This document shows, in pieces, positions 8,046 through 16,552 of a stretch of 41,085 nucleotides of DNA. This DNA comes from a bacterium UBA6154 (GTDB lineage: Bacteria > Actinomycetota > Actinomycetes > S36-B12): contig DIUQ01000056.1 in NCBI GenBank assembly GCA_002422375.1, positions 1 through 41,085 on the forward strand, read 5' to 3'. The notes beneath the pieces are model-generated. The model searched no databases. It had not been told where the DNA came from and was given only the letters and a program-made list of their open reading frames with translations. A program made the translations under genes and the position numbers. Numbering within the stretch: position 1 is the first letter of the stretch; each line of letters opens with the position of its first letter.

Positions 8046-9491
8046 TTATGCGGCTTTGGCTTTGTTCCTTTCTGGCCTTTCATCGTTCTGTACTTGGACC
8101 GTTGCCATTGGCGCATTTATGAATCGGATTCCGAATAGATGCACCTTGTGTTGCTTCCCGAACTTTTTCTTCACCGCTCTGCCCGAGCGCTCGATGCGCT
8201 CGCCGAGGTCGCTTTTGCTCAACGGGGTTCGTCCTTCGTCTTCACACCAGTTTGTGTATGTGCAGTAGGCCTCGTGGAGTGTTACCTTCTCGCCATCCAT
8301 CTGCGATGTTGTTTCATCGAGGAATCGGCTTACGCTGTCTTGTTCGGCTTTGTAGGCATCTGTACGCGACATGAATGCGTTTGGTGTCTGCAATTGCTTG
8401 CCGTTTTCGTACCACTTTCGTGCGCCTTCAACCGCCCAGGCCAAGATGCCAGGCATTTCCGCGCGTAGGTCATCTCTGAGCGTTGCGTCTATGCCTACTT
8501 CGAATTTCGCGTTGAATGGGATTACGACAAGTCTGCGCCAGATGCCGTGGTCGGACCCAGTCACATTTGGCAGGTGGTTAGTGGCGAGGAAGAACTTTGC
8601 TTGTGGATAGAACTCTTCATAATCGCGGTAGAGATGCCGCGCAGCTACTTTGTCACCGGAGACAAGTGATTTTACGCGGGGTTCGTTTAGTTTATGATTC
8701 TTGTCTGTCTCATGAAGTACCGCTAGTCGTACACCCTTGAGGCGTGCCAATTCGCTGCTTGCTTGCCCTGGGGTTGGATTGCCGAGCAGTACAGACTCGG
8801 GTGTCTGCTGAGCGTATTCATTTCCGAGGAGTTCCTGAAGCACTCGCAAGAAGGTGCTCTTTCCATTGCTTCCATCACCAACGAGTAGCCACATCTGTTC
8901 CATGGACGTTTCACCGGTGATTACATAGCCGATGAGTTGTTGGATGTAGTCCTGAACTCCATCTTCAAGGCCGAAGACTTCTTCGAGGAATCTCTTCCAA
9001 CGATGACAAGGGTGCGCTGCCAGGTGTTTTTCCGTGGTTCTCCGCGTAACTACGACTCCTCGTGTGAACCCGCACAGTTGTCCCGTCCTGAGGTCGATGA
9101 GCCCGTTTGGTGACCCCAGAAGTGAGGGAACCGAATCAATTTCATTTGCGGTTAGGTGTACTTTTCTCGTCTTGGAGGCCAGCGTCAGGATGCTGTTGAA
9201 GGCTCCTGCAGTCTCGAGTCGCTCCACACTTGCTGCTCGCTTGGTGGCCTCGCGGTTGGCTTCGATTGGGCTTGCTTCAGCTGGGACCCATTTTTTGAGT
9301 TGTTCAAGTGTCAGCTTGAGCCGTTCCTGAAGTGCGACGCCAGCTTCGTCTGCGCGCCATCCTGTCTGGTTCGTGTAGGTGAACCACATTTCAGTCGCTA
9401 AGTCGAATCGTATGTCATTTGCGTGGTCGGATACGAAGGCTTCGGCAGCCGTTAACTGCGTGATGCGAACGCTTGTGTTTGGATTGCTCAT
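8046..9491 (-). CDS. D5/P4-type phage-plasmid primase-helicase (SF3)
   Basis: The 481-residue protein has a D5_N-like region (about 90-190) and an SF3 helicase/AAA core: Walker A GDGSNGKST (205-213), a B-motif area ending HETDK (about 259-263), and a motif C-like ATNHLP (303-308) followed by IWRR. Proteins of this type unwind DNA at the origin of plasmids, phages and satellite elements. No archaeo-eukaryotic primase catalytic domain is visible at the N-terminus, which is short, so it may be helicase only. The start is ATG 9491, overlapping the TGA of the methyltransferase gene (ATGA). A longer reading frame to 9614 lies within that gene and is not favoured. It suggests the element can replicate autonomously after excision. 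Confidence 0.85.
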   Translation of the reverse strand: MSNPNTSVRITQLTAAEAFVSDHANDIRFDLATEMWFTYTNQTGWRADEAGVALQERLKLTLEQLKKWVPAEASPIEANREATKRAASVERLETAGAFNSILTLASKTRKVHLTANEIDSVPSLLGSPNGLIDLRTGQLCGFTRGVVVTRRTTEKHLAAHPCHRWKRFLEEVFGLEDGVQDYIQQLIGYVITGETSMEQMWLLVGDGSNGKSTFLRVLQELLGNEYAQQTPESVLLGNPTPGQASSELARLKGVRLAVLHETDKNHKLNEPRVKSLVSGDKVAARHLYRDYEEFYPQAKFFLATNHLPNVTGSDHGIWRRLVVIPFNAKFEVGIDATLRDDLRAEMPGILAWAVEGARKWYENGKQLQTPNAFMSRTDAYKAEQDSVSRFLDETTSQMDGEKVTLHEAYCTYTNWCEDEGRTPLSKSDLGERIERSGRAVKKKFGKQHKVHLFGIRFINAPMATVQVQNDERPERNKAKAA

Positions 9492-9670
9492 CGCCACACC
9501 CGGCTGTTTGAGTACCAAGCATTTTGCGAAGTCAAAGTGCCAAATGTGTTCTCTAGTACTTCTTGCGTTCCGCATTCCGAACAAATCTCGGTTGCGTTGT
9601 CTGTTAGTGAGCATTGTGAGTTTGCGTCATTGTCATTCTGACCGCATCGCGGACATTTTGGTGTAATCAT
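9488..9670 (-). CDS. Possible stand-alone 60-residue zinc-ribbon protein (internal in-frame start)
   Basis: An in-frame ATG at 9670 inside the methyltransferase gene is preceded by AAAGGA with a 5-base spacer, a better ribosome site than the one at the methyltransferase start. The product would be 60 residues with CPRCG and CSECG knuckles and the pattern LTDNATEIC between them. That pattern resembles small zinc-ribbon proteins common in actinophages as separate genes. It may be made independently, or may record a recent gene fusion. It shares its stop with the methyltransferase. Confidence 0.4.
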   Translation of the reverse strand: MITPKCPRCGQNDNDANSQCSLTDNATEICSECGTQEVLENTFGTLTSQNAWYSNSRVWR

Positions 9671-10810
9671 TGGATTCCTTTCGATTATGGATTGTTGGTT
9701 TACTTGGTTCGCCTCGGTTCGTGAGGTCTCCAGTGACTGTTCAGGTTCCGGCGGAGTTGTCACGGAGGTCATTAGGAGGTCAAAAGGCGCACCGATACGC
9801 ACCGGGAACCCCTCAACCTGAGTTCGCTCAACTCGCTGCTCAATGAGTTCCCAATACTTTGGTGTCATTTCACAGCCCACTGCGTGTCTGCCAGCACGGA
9901 TAGCAGCCTCAGCTGTCGTTCCACTTCCGAGGAAGGGGTCGAGAACTACTTGCCCTGGCCCCGTCACTGCTTGGATGAGCTTCTCCATCAGTGCAAGCGG
10001 CTTGACTGTTTCGTGGCGAGTTCCATCACTCCCTGTTGGTCGTTCGGTGGCGCTAGGTTTTGGAACAGATAGCGAGCGTTGCTCCACGATGTCGCTAGGG
10101 AATATGTGCGTTGTGAACTCTTGCCCACTGTGCTCAGAGAGTCGACAGAGACACTCGCTGACATCGCATCCGATGTCGTGAACACTTATGTAGTTTGTTG
10201 CAATCGAGCTCAAGGGGACGATTGCCGTGTGGTCTAGCATTCCGGTGCCAAATCGGTCTTGGTGTTCGACGACTGTGTGCTCTTCAAGCAATGGCTTTCG
10301 TGCCACGATGATGGGTTCGTGACTCGGGCGAAGCGTTGCTCGTCGGCCCCTCAATTTCTCGGTCTTCTTTCCTGCGTCCGCCGAGGTAGGTCGCCCAGGT
10401 TGGTAGACCCAATGGATTAGGTCGCGAATTTCAAACCCCGCCAGTTGAAGTGCCAGTGCGGTGAGGTGAGTTGTCCTGGCAGCAGCAAACGCTAGAACGA
10501 AGCCTCCGGGCATTAAGACCCGCCGGACTTCTCGCCAAAGCTCAGGCCCGGGAACTGTGTTGTCCCAGGAGGCTCCTGCGTATCCATTTTGTGAACTGAC
10601 GTAGTTCTTTCCATAGAGCCAGGATTCGACTAGGAGTTCGACATCAGTCGACTTAGAGAGGCCATATGGAGGGTCTGTGATGACCGAATGAACGGAGCAA
10701 TCGGGTAGGGATGCCAGCTCCTTCTGCGCCTCGCCCTTGAGCAGAAGGAAGTGGCTCGCATCCTCCGAGGTGGTTATCGGACATCCAATGTCTTTGGTTT
10801 TGTCAATCAC
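9488..10810 (-). CDS. Beta-class DNA methyltransferase (N4/N6) with C-terminal zinc ribbon
   Basis: The 440-residue protein has DPPYGL at 46-51 before motif I DPFLGSGTT at 291-299, the order of beta-class amino-methyltransferases, with a long insert between them that probably selects the target. Residues 381-440 form a separate zinc-ribbon-like tail with CPRC (386-389) and CSEC (410-413). I infer an orphan modifying enzyme that marks the element's own DNA or alters host methylation, since no nuclease gene is adjacent. Start GTG 10810 has no strong ribosome site. The downstream helicase gene overlaps it by four bases. See the separate entry for possible internal translation of the zinc-ribbon part. 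Confidence 0.85.
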   Translation of the reverse strand: MIDKTKDIGCPITTSEDASHFLLLKGEAQKELASLPDCSVHSVITDPPYGLSKSTDVELLVESWLYGKNYVSSQNGYAGASWDNTVPGPELWREVRRVLMPGGFVLAFAAARTTHLTALALQLAGFEIRDLIHWVYQPGRPTSADAGKKTEKLRGRRATLRPSHEPIIVARKPLLEEHTVVEHQDRFGTGMLDHTAIVPLSSIATNYISVHDIGCDVSECLCRLSEHSGQEFTTHIFPSDIVEQRSLSVPKPSATERPTGSDGTRHETVKPLALMEKLIQAVTGPGQVVLDPFLGSGTTAEAAIRAGRHAVGCEMTPKYWELIEQRVERTQVEGFPVRIGAPFDLLMTSVTTPPEPEQSLETSRTEANQVNQQSIIERNPMITPKCPRCGQNDNDANSQCSLTDNATEICSECGTQEVLENTFGTLTSQNAWYSNSRVWR

Positions 10811-10903
10811 ACATGGATAAGTGCCGATGTCCTGCTGCGTGACACTAGTTCAAGAAGATTTTTTCGTTACCTGATGGACAGCTCATGAATTTGGGAAACG
10901 ATT

Positions 10904-12259
10904 TCAGTCAAGACTGTTGAGTCGCTCTTGAACCCCTGCTCCTCCGTAGAGGTTGAGCGTGACAGATACGGATGAGTGCCCTGCCGCATCAGCAACAGCC
11001 CTGGGAGATTTGCCGAGGTCCCATAGGTAATAGGTGCAGAAGACATGGCGCAGGGAGTGCCAGGTCCAGGTTGGCTTTTTGGCTCCCTTTGGGTACCAGC
11101 CCGCTCTGTGAGCAGCGGGGGCGAATACGCGGCGATAGAAGTTGGACCTCCACCAGTAGCCACCTGAAGGAGCGGGGAAGAACTTGTCATTCGGGTTTTT
11201 TAGTTCCCCTGCTCGTTCCATTAGCTTTTCTTGCAGGGGGTACCCCTGCTCGTAGAGGGAAGTAGCAGGCGTATTTATGGGATAGACGGTTGTGCGGCGC
11301 TTGTCACCCTTTGGCAGCATTTCCTTGGGGCGCCCCTTGATGACATTTATTTGCCTTTCAACGCGAAGTCGTGCCTTGAGTCGCCCTGATTCATCTTGCG
11401 ACCGCATCTCGATATCGCGGAGCTCCAACCCCTCGAGCTCGCCAATTCGGAGTCCAGAGTAGGCCGCCACGTAAACCATGAGTTCGTACCACCAAGGTGC
11501 ATTGGGTTTCAGCGCCATTTGGTGCGCGAGCGCTGCAACTTTCTCGTGTGAGGGAACGGAGTCCTTCTCGATGTGGTCAATGTGGAAGCCTTGCTCCGTC
11601 GATTTGCGCGGTTGAGACACATCGATTGTGACCGCGATAGCCATTGACTGAATTAGGACATTGACATCCTGCGTGATGTATCCGTTGCCGGCTCCAAATT
11701 TGAGCAATCTGGTCAGTACTCCTCGGACTCTCTCGCTGTCGTCCGCAGACAGGGGCATGGGAGTCTTCGCTCCTCGACGAGGGAACTTCGCCTCCAATAC
11801 AGCCTTCAGCGCTATGGGGGAGAGCTCACCACACCTCATGTGGCCGATTGTGGGTAGCACAAACCGCCGCAGGAGTCGGTCGTAGCCGTCAAGAGTTTTC
11901 TCAGAGCGGGGTTTAGTCTTTCCCGGTTTCACAAGCCCTGGAGCAAGATAGGCAGAGATAAGTGTTGAGACTTTCTCACCCGCCTTGTCTGCCCCTGATT
12001 CGATGATGGCATCTATGGACTCCGCCTTCATCACAGCATCGTGGAAAGTTCGGCCCCCCGTTGTTGTGTGCCTCTTGCCTGTTGCGTCGTACCAGACGAT
12101 TCGGTGGTAGCCACCTGCGCGGCCAGCCAATTTGGCTCGGACATCATCGGTAGCACTCGGCGGAAAGACTTGGATGCCGTCCGTTAGCCGCACCATCTCG
12201 ACGAGAACACCTGCAGAGTCAACCTTCGCCGCAACAGAGGGCTTGAGTTTGCGCGCCAT
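10904..12259 (-). CDS. int: Tyrosine recombinase (site-specific integrase)
   Basis: The 451-residue protein has the full tyrosine-recombinase signature: Arg271 in SGLRIGELEG, His401 and Arg404 in WHSLRH, His428 in AGHSS and the nucleophile Tyr438 in NLYGG. Residues about 95-200 look like the SAM-like core-binding domain, and the N-terminal 60-90 residues could be the arm-binding domain. It is the last gene before the right junction apart from the Xis-like gene. It should catalyse recombination between the tRNA-Phe 3' end and the element's att site. The stop of the upstream Xis-like gene is 13 bases before its ATG, so the two are probably co-transcribed. Confidence 0.93.
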   Translation of the reverse strand: MARKLKPSVAAKVDSAGVLVEMVRLTDGIQVFPPSATDDVRAKLAGRAGGYHRIVWYDATGKRHTTTGGRTFHDAVMKAESIDAIIESGADKAGEKVSTLISAYLAPGLVKPGKTKPRSEKTLDGYDRLLRRFVLPTIGHMRCGELSPIALKAVLEAKFPRRGAKTPMPLSADDSERVRGVLTRLLKFGAGNGYITQDVNVLIQSMAIAVTIDVSQPRKSTEQGFHIDHIEKDSVPSHEKVAALAHQMALKPNAPWWYELMVYVAAYSGLRIGELEGLELRDIEMRSQDESGRLKARLRVERQINVIKGRPKEMLPKGDKRRTTVYPINTPATSLYEQGYPLQEKLMERAGELKNPNDKFFPAPSGGYWWRSNFYRRVFAPAAHRAGWYPKGAKKPTWTWHSLRHVFCTYYLWDLGKSPRAVADAAGHSSVSVTLNLYGGAGVQERLNSLD

Positions 12260-12272
12260 TCTTGATTACCCC

Positions 12273-12530
12273 CTAGACCTTAACTATCTCAATATTGAAT
12301 CGACTAGCTCCCGAAGTTCGGGACTTCGGTAGACGAGTGCGGGTCGGCTGCGCAGCGAGCGTCCCCGAGCTGAGAAAGGCAATCACTTCCTTCTTGGGAT
12401 AGAGCACGACCCTGGAGTTCAACCAAGTGCCCTGGGGAAATCCGGGCATGTCAACTACCCGTGCCACGGCTGCTTTGCCGAGACCGCTGAGGTTCTGGAT
12501 GCCCTTTCGGGTGATGAAGTCTGTACCCAT
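12273..12530 (-). CDS. AlpA/Xis-like small DNA-binding protein
   Basis: The protein has 85 residues. The segment TRKGIQNLSGLGKAAVARVV reads as a helix-turn-helix, followed by a wing-like strand (LNSRVVLYPKKEVIAFL) typical of MerR/AlpA-type excisionases, where the last helix follows the K-K-E-V motif. It sits between the integrase and the right att copy, the usual place for a recombination directionality factor. ATG 12530 lacks a convincing ribosome site, so the true start is uncertain. I infer that it controls excision, regulates the integrase, or both. Confidence 0.65.
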   Translation of the reverse strand: MGTDFITRKGIQNLSGLGKAAVARVVDMPGFPQGTWLNSRVVLYPKKEVIAFLSSGTLAAQPTRTRLPKSRTSGASRFNIEIVKV

Positions 12531-12740
12531 GTACTTCGAGAGTGCCGAGCCGCGCTACTGCGACACTTGCCGACGCAAATATCGGCGGTGGATTCTTACC
12601 GAGTGTCAGCGCTCCAGCTGGGTGCTCCCTTTTGGATCGCTGAGTCATTTGGCGATTATGTGCTAAATATGTGCTAATAGCCAGGGCAAAGCCGAATTAT
12701 TCGTTTATCTGTGTGTGTATTGTGTGAAATGACCTTACCC
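12531..12740. promoter_or_regulatory. Right-end intergenic region with arm-type sites
   Basis: With the att copy and the gap to the next gene, this forms a gene-free stretch to 12886. TGTGCTAA is present twice, at 12659-12666 and 12670-12677, spaced 11 bp like the pairs near the left end (98 and 109; 138 and 149). A TGTG-rich run follows at 12711-12726. The region should contain the promoter for the Xis-like and integrase genes. Bases 12789-12886 hold nothing I recognise. Confidence 0.6.
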
Positions 12741-12788
12741 CTGAAAATCGGAAGGTCGACGGTTCGATCCCGTCCCTGGCCACCACGA
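12741..12788 (+). repeat. att-like copy 2 (48-bp tRNA-Phe 3' fragment)
   Basis: This 48-bp sequence runs from the anticodon loop through the CCA end plus CGA and is identical to 35480-35527. Its last part matches 1-24. The bases to its left do not continue the tRNA anticodon stem (TACCC instead of GCCGA), so it is not a tRNA gene. It is the junction between block 1 and block 2. Confidence 0.92.
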
Positions 12789-12886
12789 ATCCCTAGGCAC
12801 TGACCGGCTCCCACGGGTCATTTCAGTCCTCCAACCAGTCTTCCCGATTCCGGTCATCATTCGTCACGACCCAGTAGCGTCTACAC

Positions 12887-13981
12887 ATGACCTTGGGAAC
12901 CGTGCATGAATGTCACGAAGTAGAAACCACTATTCGAGGTGCCCGCGCCTGGCGGATTCGGTACTCCTCGCAGGATTCGTCGGGAGTGGCCACCGAGTCA
13001 ACGGGATTGGTCATTGCTCCTAGCGCTGGTGGAATCAACTTGCCGGTGCTGACCTGGGCTCATGGAACTACGGGACTGGGCGATGCGGCTTGCCCCTCCG
13101 CTCAACCAGATCCGGTACGTGAGTTGACCGTGTACTTCTCGACAGAGGCAACCCAATCGATTGATTACGGAGTGCCGGGACTTCAAGGATTCATCGACGA
13201 AGGCTGGATCGTGTGCGCCACCGACTACCAAGGCCTGGGCACACCAGGAATGCACCACTACATCGTCAATCGGACCAACGCGATTGACGCTGTGAGCATT
13301 GTCCACGCGGCGCGCGCCATGAACATCGGCGCTGGGACTCAATTCGGCTGCATGGGCTGGTCACAAGGTGGTGGCGCTGCTGCTGCAGTTGCCGAACTCG
13401 ATTCGGCTCTTTACGGCGAACTCACCCTTGTTGGCACCGTGCCAATGTCACCTGGAGTAGCAAAGATCGCAACGGCAAATCCGATGGGACCCGCAAAGGC
13501 ACTCACGAATGCAGATGTCCCACCGGATTCACATATCGTCATGCTGCTATGCGGCACCGCAGCCGAGAACCCGCAACTGCAACTGTCCGATGTCTTCTCA
13601 CCGCTTGGCCTAAGCATCGTCACCGAAACATGGAACACGCAGCCCGTTCATCACTTGAATGACACCATTGCTCGTCTATTTCGACTCAAGGGTGCGATTC
13701 TGCAGATTCAGCCTGGCGTGATGCCCGCCTGGCAAGCCGCAATCGAAGCGGGGTCGGCGGCACAGGTGAAACCCGTGTGTCCAATCTTGGTGTGTCTGGA
13801 CACATTCGATGGTGGAACAGTTGTCCCTGTTGTCTGGCAAACCGAATACGTGAAAGCCATGCAAGCACTTGGCGGCACTGTTTCTACCAAGGAGTACCCC
13901 AACGACGACCACTTCAGTTTGCCCACCAGTTGTGTCACTGATGCCACGGCATGGATGAAGCCACTGTTCTCACCTGCATGA
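12887..13981 (+). CDS. Secretory-lipase-type alpha/beta hydrolase
   Basis: The 364-residue protein fits the LIP family of lipases. The nucleophile is Ser159 in GWSQG, an early TWAHGT (56-61) could form the oxyanion region, Asp305 or Asp308 in LDTFDGG is the likely acid, and His342 in NDDHF is the base. It is close to the usual length for the family. No signal peptide is visible: the N-terminus (MTLGTVHECHE) is polar, so either the protein acts inside the cell or the real export signal has been lost. It is the first gene right of att copy 2 and is transcribed away from it. Substrate is unknown; ester or lipid hydrolysis is expected. Confidence 0.8.
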   Translation: MTLGTVHECHEVETTIRGARAWRIRYSSQDSSGVATESTGLVIAPSAGGINLPVLTWAHGTTGLGDAACPSAQPDPVRELTVYFSTEATQSIDYGVPGLQGFIDEGWIVCATDYQGLGTPGMHHYIVNRTNAIDAVSIVHAARAMNIGAGTQFGCMGWSQGGGAAAAVAELDSALYGELTLVGTVPMSPGVAKIATANPMGPAKALTNADVPPDSHIVMLLCGTAAENPQLQLSDVFSPLGLSIVTETWNTQPVHHLNDTIARLFRLKGAILQIQPGVMPAWQAAIEAGSAAQVKPVCPILVCLDTFDGGTVVPVVWQTEYVKAMQALGGTVSTKEYPNDDHFSLPTSCVTDATAWMKPLFSPA

Positions 13982-14229
13982 GTTGAAAGGGGCGCATAAG
14001 GGCTTCCCCGAAGTTCCACCGAATGGGGACGGGACCGAGCCCGATGGCACCGGCAAAGTTACCGGTCCCATCATTAATCGGCCGCCAAACTCGCCTACCG
14101 TCACCGCCATCAGTCAGTGTGATGCCGCTGACGATCGGAATTCCCGCCGCCGTTACGTTCCGTGTGTTTCCCGAACACAGGAGAAAAAGAGTTGTGGCTC
14201 TCAGTGTTCGCCACTGATTTACTGTCATC

Positions 14230-14655
14230 ATGTCGGCATTGGGCGCGCACTTGGATCGACGCGGATTCCTCGCAACGATCGGCATGACCACCGTTGGTGC
14301 GATTGCCGTTATCTCTTCCCCAGGCGCACAGGCGCTGGTGGGATCGACTGCGTCCCGCAACCACCCGCTCTATCGCGTGGGCATGTTTCGTCGGCGCACA
14401 ACGTGGACAACGTCTGGCGCCATGTTGGAAGTGCTGCGCCGTAAGGCTATTCGCGCACACGACGGAGGGATGATCTTCGACCGCAATGCCTTCGAGGTGG
14501 TCTTCCGCCAAGCGCGCGGCAAGGAGATCGGCAGCGGCACCGTGACCATGACCAACAAGGCCGGCACTGAAATCGAGCTCTTCCTTAGCCAGATCGCCCC
14601 CCGCCGATATAGCGCGATCATCAACCGTCAGGCCATCCCGAGGAGCACGTCATGA
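14230..14655 (+). CDS. Tat-signal protein, DUF6916-like
   Basis: The 141-residue protein starts with a twin-arginine export signal (DRRGFLA at 9-15, then a hydrophobic stretch to an ALV cleavage region near residue 37). The rest, with FEVVFRQARG and a strand-rich end, looks like the small DUF6916-type domain that often accompanies tail-collar proteins in bacterial genomes. Its TGA overlaps the ATG of the collar gene in ATGA, so the two are made together. The 248 bp upstream contains no gene I can support. Function is unknown; folded export through Tat suggests an exported partner of the collar protein. Confidence 0.6.
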   Translation: MSALGAHLDRRGFLATIGMTTVGAIAVISSPGAQALVGSTASRNHPLYRVGMFRRRTTWTTSGAMLEVLRRKAIRAHDGGMIFDRNAFEVVFRQARGKEIGSGTVTMTNKAGTEIELFLSQIAPRRYSAIINRQAIPRSTS

Positions 14656-15155
14656 GCGACCGCTATGCCGGCGATGTGTTCTGGTTTACCTCGAACTGGG
14701 ACAGCACAGGAATGCAGAACGCCGTAGTGCTCGACGGCCAGACGCTGCCCATTGATTCCACCAACATCCCTCTCTATTCCCTGCTCAGGTATCTGGGGCT
14801 GATTCCCACTGAAGACAACGCCACAACCTTCACACTTCCCGACCTGACAGGTGACGCACCGATCAAATTCACGCCCTACATGGTCAACCCCGACACGTGG
14901 CCACCGAGCATCGACCTCGGCTTCTTCCGAGTGACGAACAGTCCGTATACCGGCGAGGTCGACTACTGGTCAGGGGACTACCCACCCTCCGGCTGGGCCG
15001 CCTGCGACGGTTCGTTACTGCCCACTAATCAGAACCAAGCGCTCTTCTCCATCCTGAGGAATACGTACGGAGGGGATGGACAGAAGACTTTCGCCCTGCC
15101 CAACATCCCCGGATCCGTGATCTGCCTCTCCGGATACTTCCCTTCACGCGGCTGA
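14652..15155 (+). CDS. Phage tail-collar domain protein (MdpB-like)
   Basis: This 167-residue protein contains what looks like two collar-type units: one around residues 27-75 ending FTLPDLTGDAP, and a second, clearer one around 112-160 with GWAACDG, then LFSILRNTYGGDG and FALPNIPG. The second matches the tail-collar/microcystin-dependent protein pattern. No signal peptide is visible. No other phage structural gene is nearby, so this is not a prophage tail module. The Tat-signal protein is coupled directly upstream. Its role may be in a surface or secreted fibre, which is inference. Confidence 0.75.
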   Translation: MSDRYAGDVFWFTSNWDSTGMQNAVVLDGQTLPIDSTNIPLYSLLRYLGLIPTEDNATTFTLPDLTGDAPIKFTPYMVNPDTWPPSIDLGFFRVTNSPYTGEVDYWSGDYPPSGWAACDGSLLPTNQNQALFSILRNTYGGDGQKTFALPNIPGSVICLSGYFPSRG

Positions 15156-15248
15156 GCCCTGCATCGACCGTCAGTTCGCAATGACTCTCCTACCCACCGT
15201 TGGCGACGACAGGCATGGTCGGACACTTGCGGCGCAGAGTGTTGCGGT

Positions 15249-16523
15249 GTGATGATCGGTCGTCTTGGAGGAGTGGGCGTTGTGGGCCTGGCTTTGGCCG
15301 CTGGCCTAGCAGCATGCAGTGGGTCGCTTGACTCCGGAACCAGCCAAACGCCGCCCATCGTCTTCGCGCCCGGGCTAGGAATGAGCGCACTAGCCGTCGA
15401 AGTTGATGGCAACGCATCCTTCTCTTTTCTTGTCCCAACAATGACTTCTCCTGAACTGCTGCCACCCCCGGCGACTAGTGCGCTCGACTACTCCCAACGC
15501 AGTGGACTCCGTACGGAAGACATTGACCGCGTCCACGAGTGGCTCGCCCTGGACATCAGCAGTGAAGGCCGGGCGTCCAACGCCACTGGCGTCTTTGTGG
15601 CCCCGGTTTCGGTAGGTGAGAACTTTCTGGCCGAGTGCCCCCAGTACGTTCCGATGGCGAACCTGCTCAGCGAACAGGGTTGGATGACCGACATCTCGCT
15701 GAAGTGCCTTCCTTACGACTACAGATATCCGCCCGGGAAGAACTCCTTCGCAACGGACCTGCGAGAAGTCGTCGAAGCGTCCGTCGCTGCGGCAGGGGGT
15801 GCCAAGGCTGTTATCGCGTGCCACAGTCAAGGCTGTTTGATGGCCGACCATGCTTTGCGCACCCTGGATCCCGTGTGGGTCGCGGACAATGTTGCTGCTC
15901 TGTTCGGTTTTGCTGGTCAGTACTCGGGGTGCAGTGACTGCATGAAGTGGGCCTTCAGTCAGGGGTGGTCGTGGGATCCCGATGCTCCTGATGCTTCCCC
16001 CGTCGACCCCACATGGGTTGGACAGATGGCCCTGGGTCTGCAGTCGTCCGTGTACGGCGACAACGTGCTCTACATGATCGGTGGTCGAAAGATTCGAGCC
16101 GTCGATGACGTAGCCCTTCTCCAGGAAGGTGGTGCAATCGCAATGGCGCGCGCGACCGAGCGGTATGCGCTTCAGCACCAGGAGTGGTTCATGCTCGGTG
16201 ATGACAGCGGTGTGCCATTGCCCGTTCCAGCGAGGTTCGTGTACGGGACGACGATTCCCACCACAGTCGGCTATGCCTTTGATGCCGTGCCCGACATCGG
16301 GGATCAACCTGACGCACCGGCCGTCGAGGCAGACGGCGATGGAGGAGACAGCGCATGGATGAACGAGGCCCCAGCGCGTTGGACCGATGATCCGAAGTGC
16401 GACATGCAGGGTCTCCCGGGCATCACGCACATGGGCATCGTCACCGATGTCCATGCAGTGGGGTTGCTCGCCACTGTCGCAAGGGCCGGCGCGGTAGGCA
16501 ATGTTCCGTGCCTCAATCCGTAA
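15249..16523 (+). CDS. LCAT/lipase-like lipoprotein
   Basis: The 424-residue protein starts with a lipoprotein signal whose lipobox is LAAC with Cys23. An oxyanion-type segment VFAPGLG (38-44) follows, then YDYRYPPG (156-163) and the nucleophile Ser193 in CHSQG. Near the C-terminus DGDGG and GITHMG could supply acid and His. The order and spacing resemble lecithin:cholesterol acyltransferase-like phospholipases. It should sit on the outer face of the cell membrane and cleave or transfer acyl groups. A long open frame exists on the opposite strand (15390-16715) but has no recognisable features. The gene converges on the GH5 gene with a 29-bp gap. Confidence 0.8.
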   Translation: MMIGRLGGVGVVGLALAAGLAACSGSLDSGTSQTPPIVFAPGLGMSALAVEVDGNASFSFLVPTMTSPELLPPPATSALDYSQRSGLRTEDIDRVHEWLALDISSEGRASNATGVFVAPVSVGENFLAECPQYVPMANLLSEQGWMTDISLKCLPYDYRYPPGKNSFATDLREVVEASVAAAGGAKAVIACHSQGCLMADHALRTLDPVWVADNVAALFGFAGQYSGCSDCMKWAFSQGWSWDPDAPDASPVDPTWVGQMALGLQSSVYGDNVLYMIGGRKIRAVDDVALLQEGGAIAMARATERYALQHQEWFMLGDDSGVPLPVPARFVYGTTIPTTVGYAFDAVPDIGDQPDAPAVEADGDGGDSAWMNEAPARWTDDPKCDMQGLPGITHMGIVTDVHAVGLLATVARAGAVGNVPCLNP

Positions 16524-16552
16524 GAGAGATCGAGCAAGTACTGCTTGGTTGA

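Larger units (their letters stand above)
24..12788. mobile_element. Integrative mobilizable/conjugative-type element in tRNA-Phe (block 1)
   Basis: The element is bounded by tRNA-Phe 3' repeats. A tyrosine integrase and an AlpA/Xis-like gene sit at its right end, arm-type TGTGCT repeats lie inside both ends, and genes are almost all on the minus strand with ATGA/GTGA/TGATG overlaps. It carries replication functions (D5-type helicase), transfer-like functions (FtsK/TraG-like ATPase, Replic_Relax-like protein) and a restriction-modification cargo. I see no phage structural genes, no canonical relaxase and no type IV secretion channel set. It therefore resembles a small actinobacterial integrative or mobilizable element more than a prophage. 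Mobility is inferred, not shown. Confidence 0.8.

Noticed and set aside
12741..12788. Copies 2 and 3 of the repeat as functional tRNA genes.
   Set aside because: No D-arm or 5' acceptor strand precedes either copy, so they are 3' fragments.
13935..14228. A minus-strand frame of about 97 codons divergent from the Tat-signal gene.
   Set aside because: No ribosome site and no family features; it also overlaps the end of the lipase gene on the other strand.
14652..15155. Prophage tail region.
   Set aside because: Only one collar-type gene is present, with no capsid, portal, terminase, tape-measure or lysis genes nearby.
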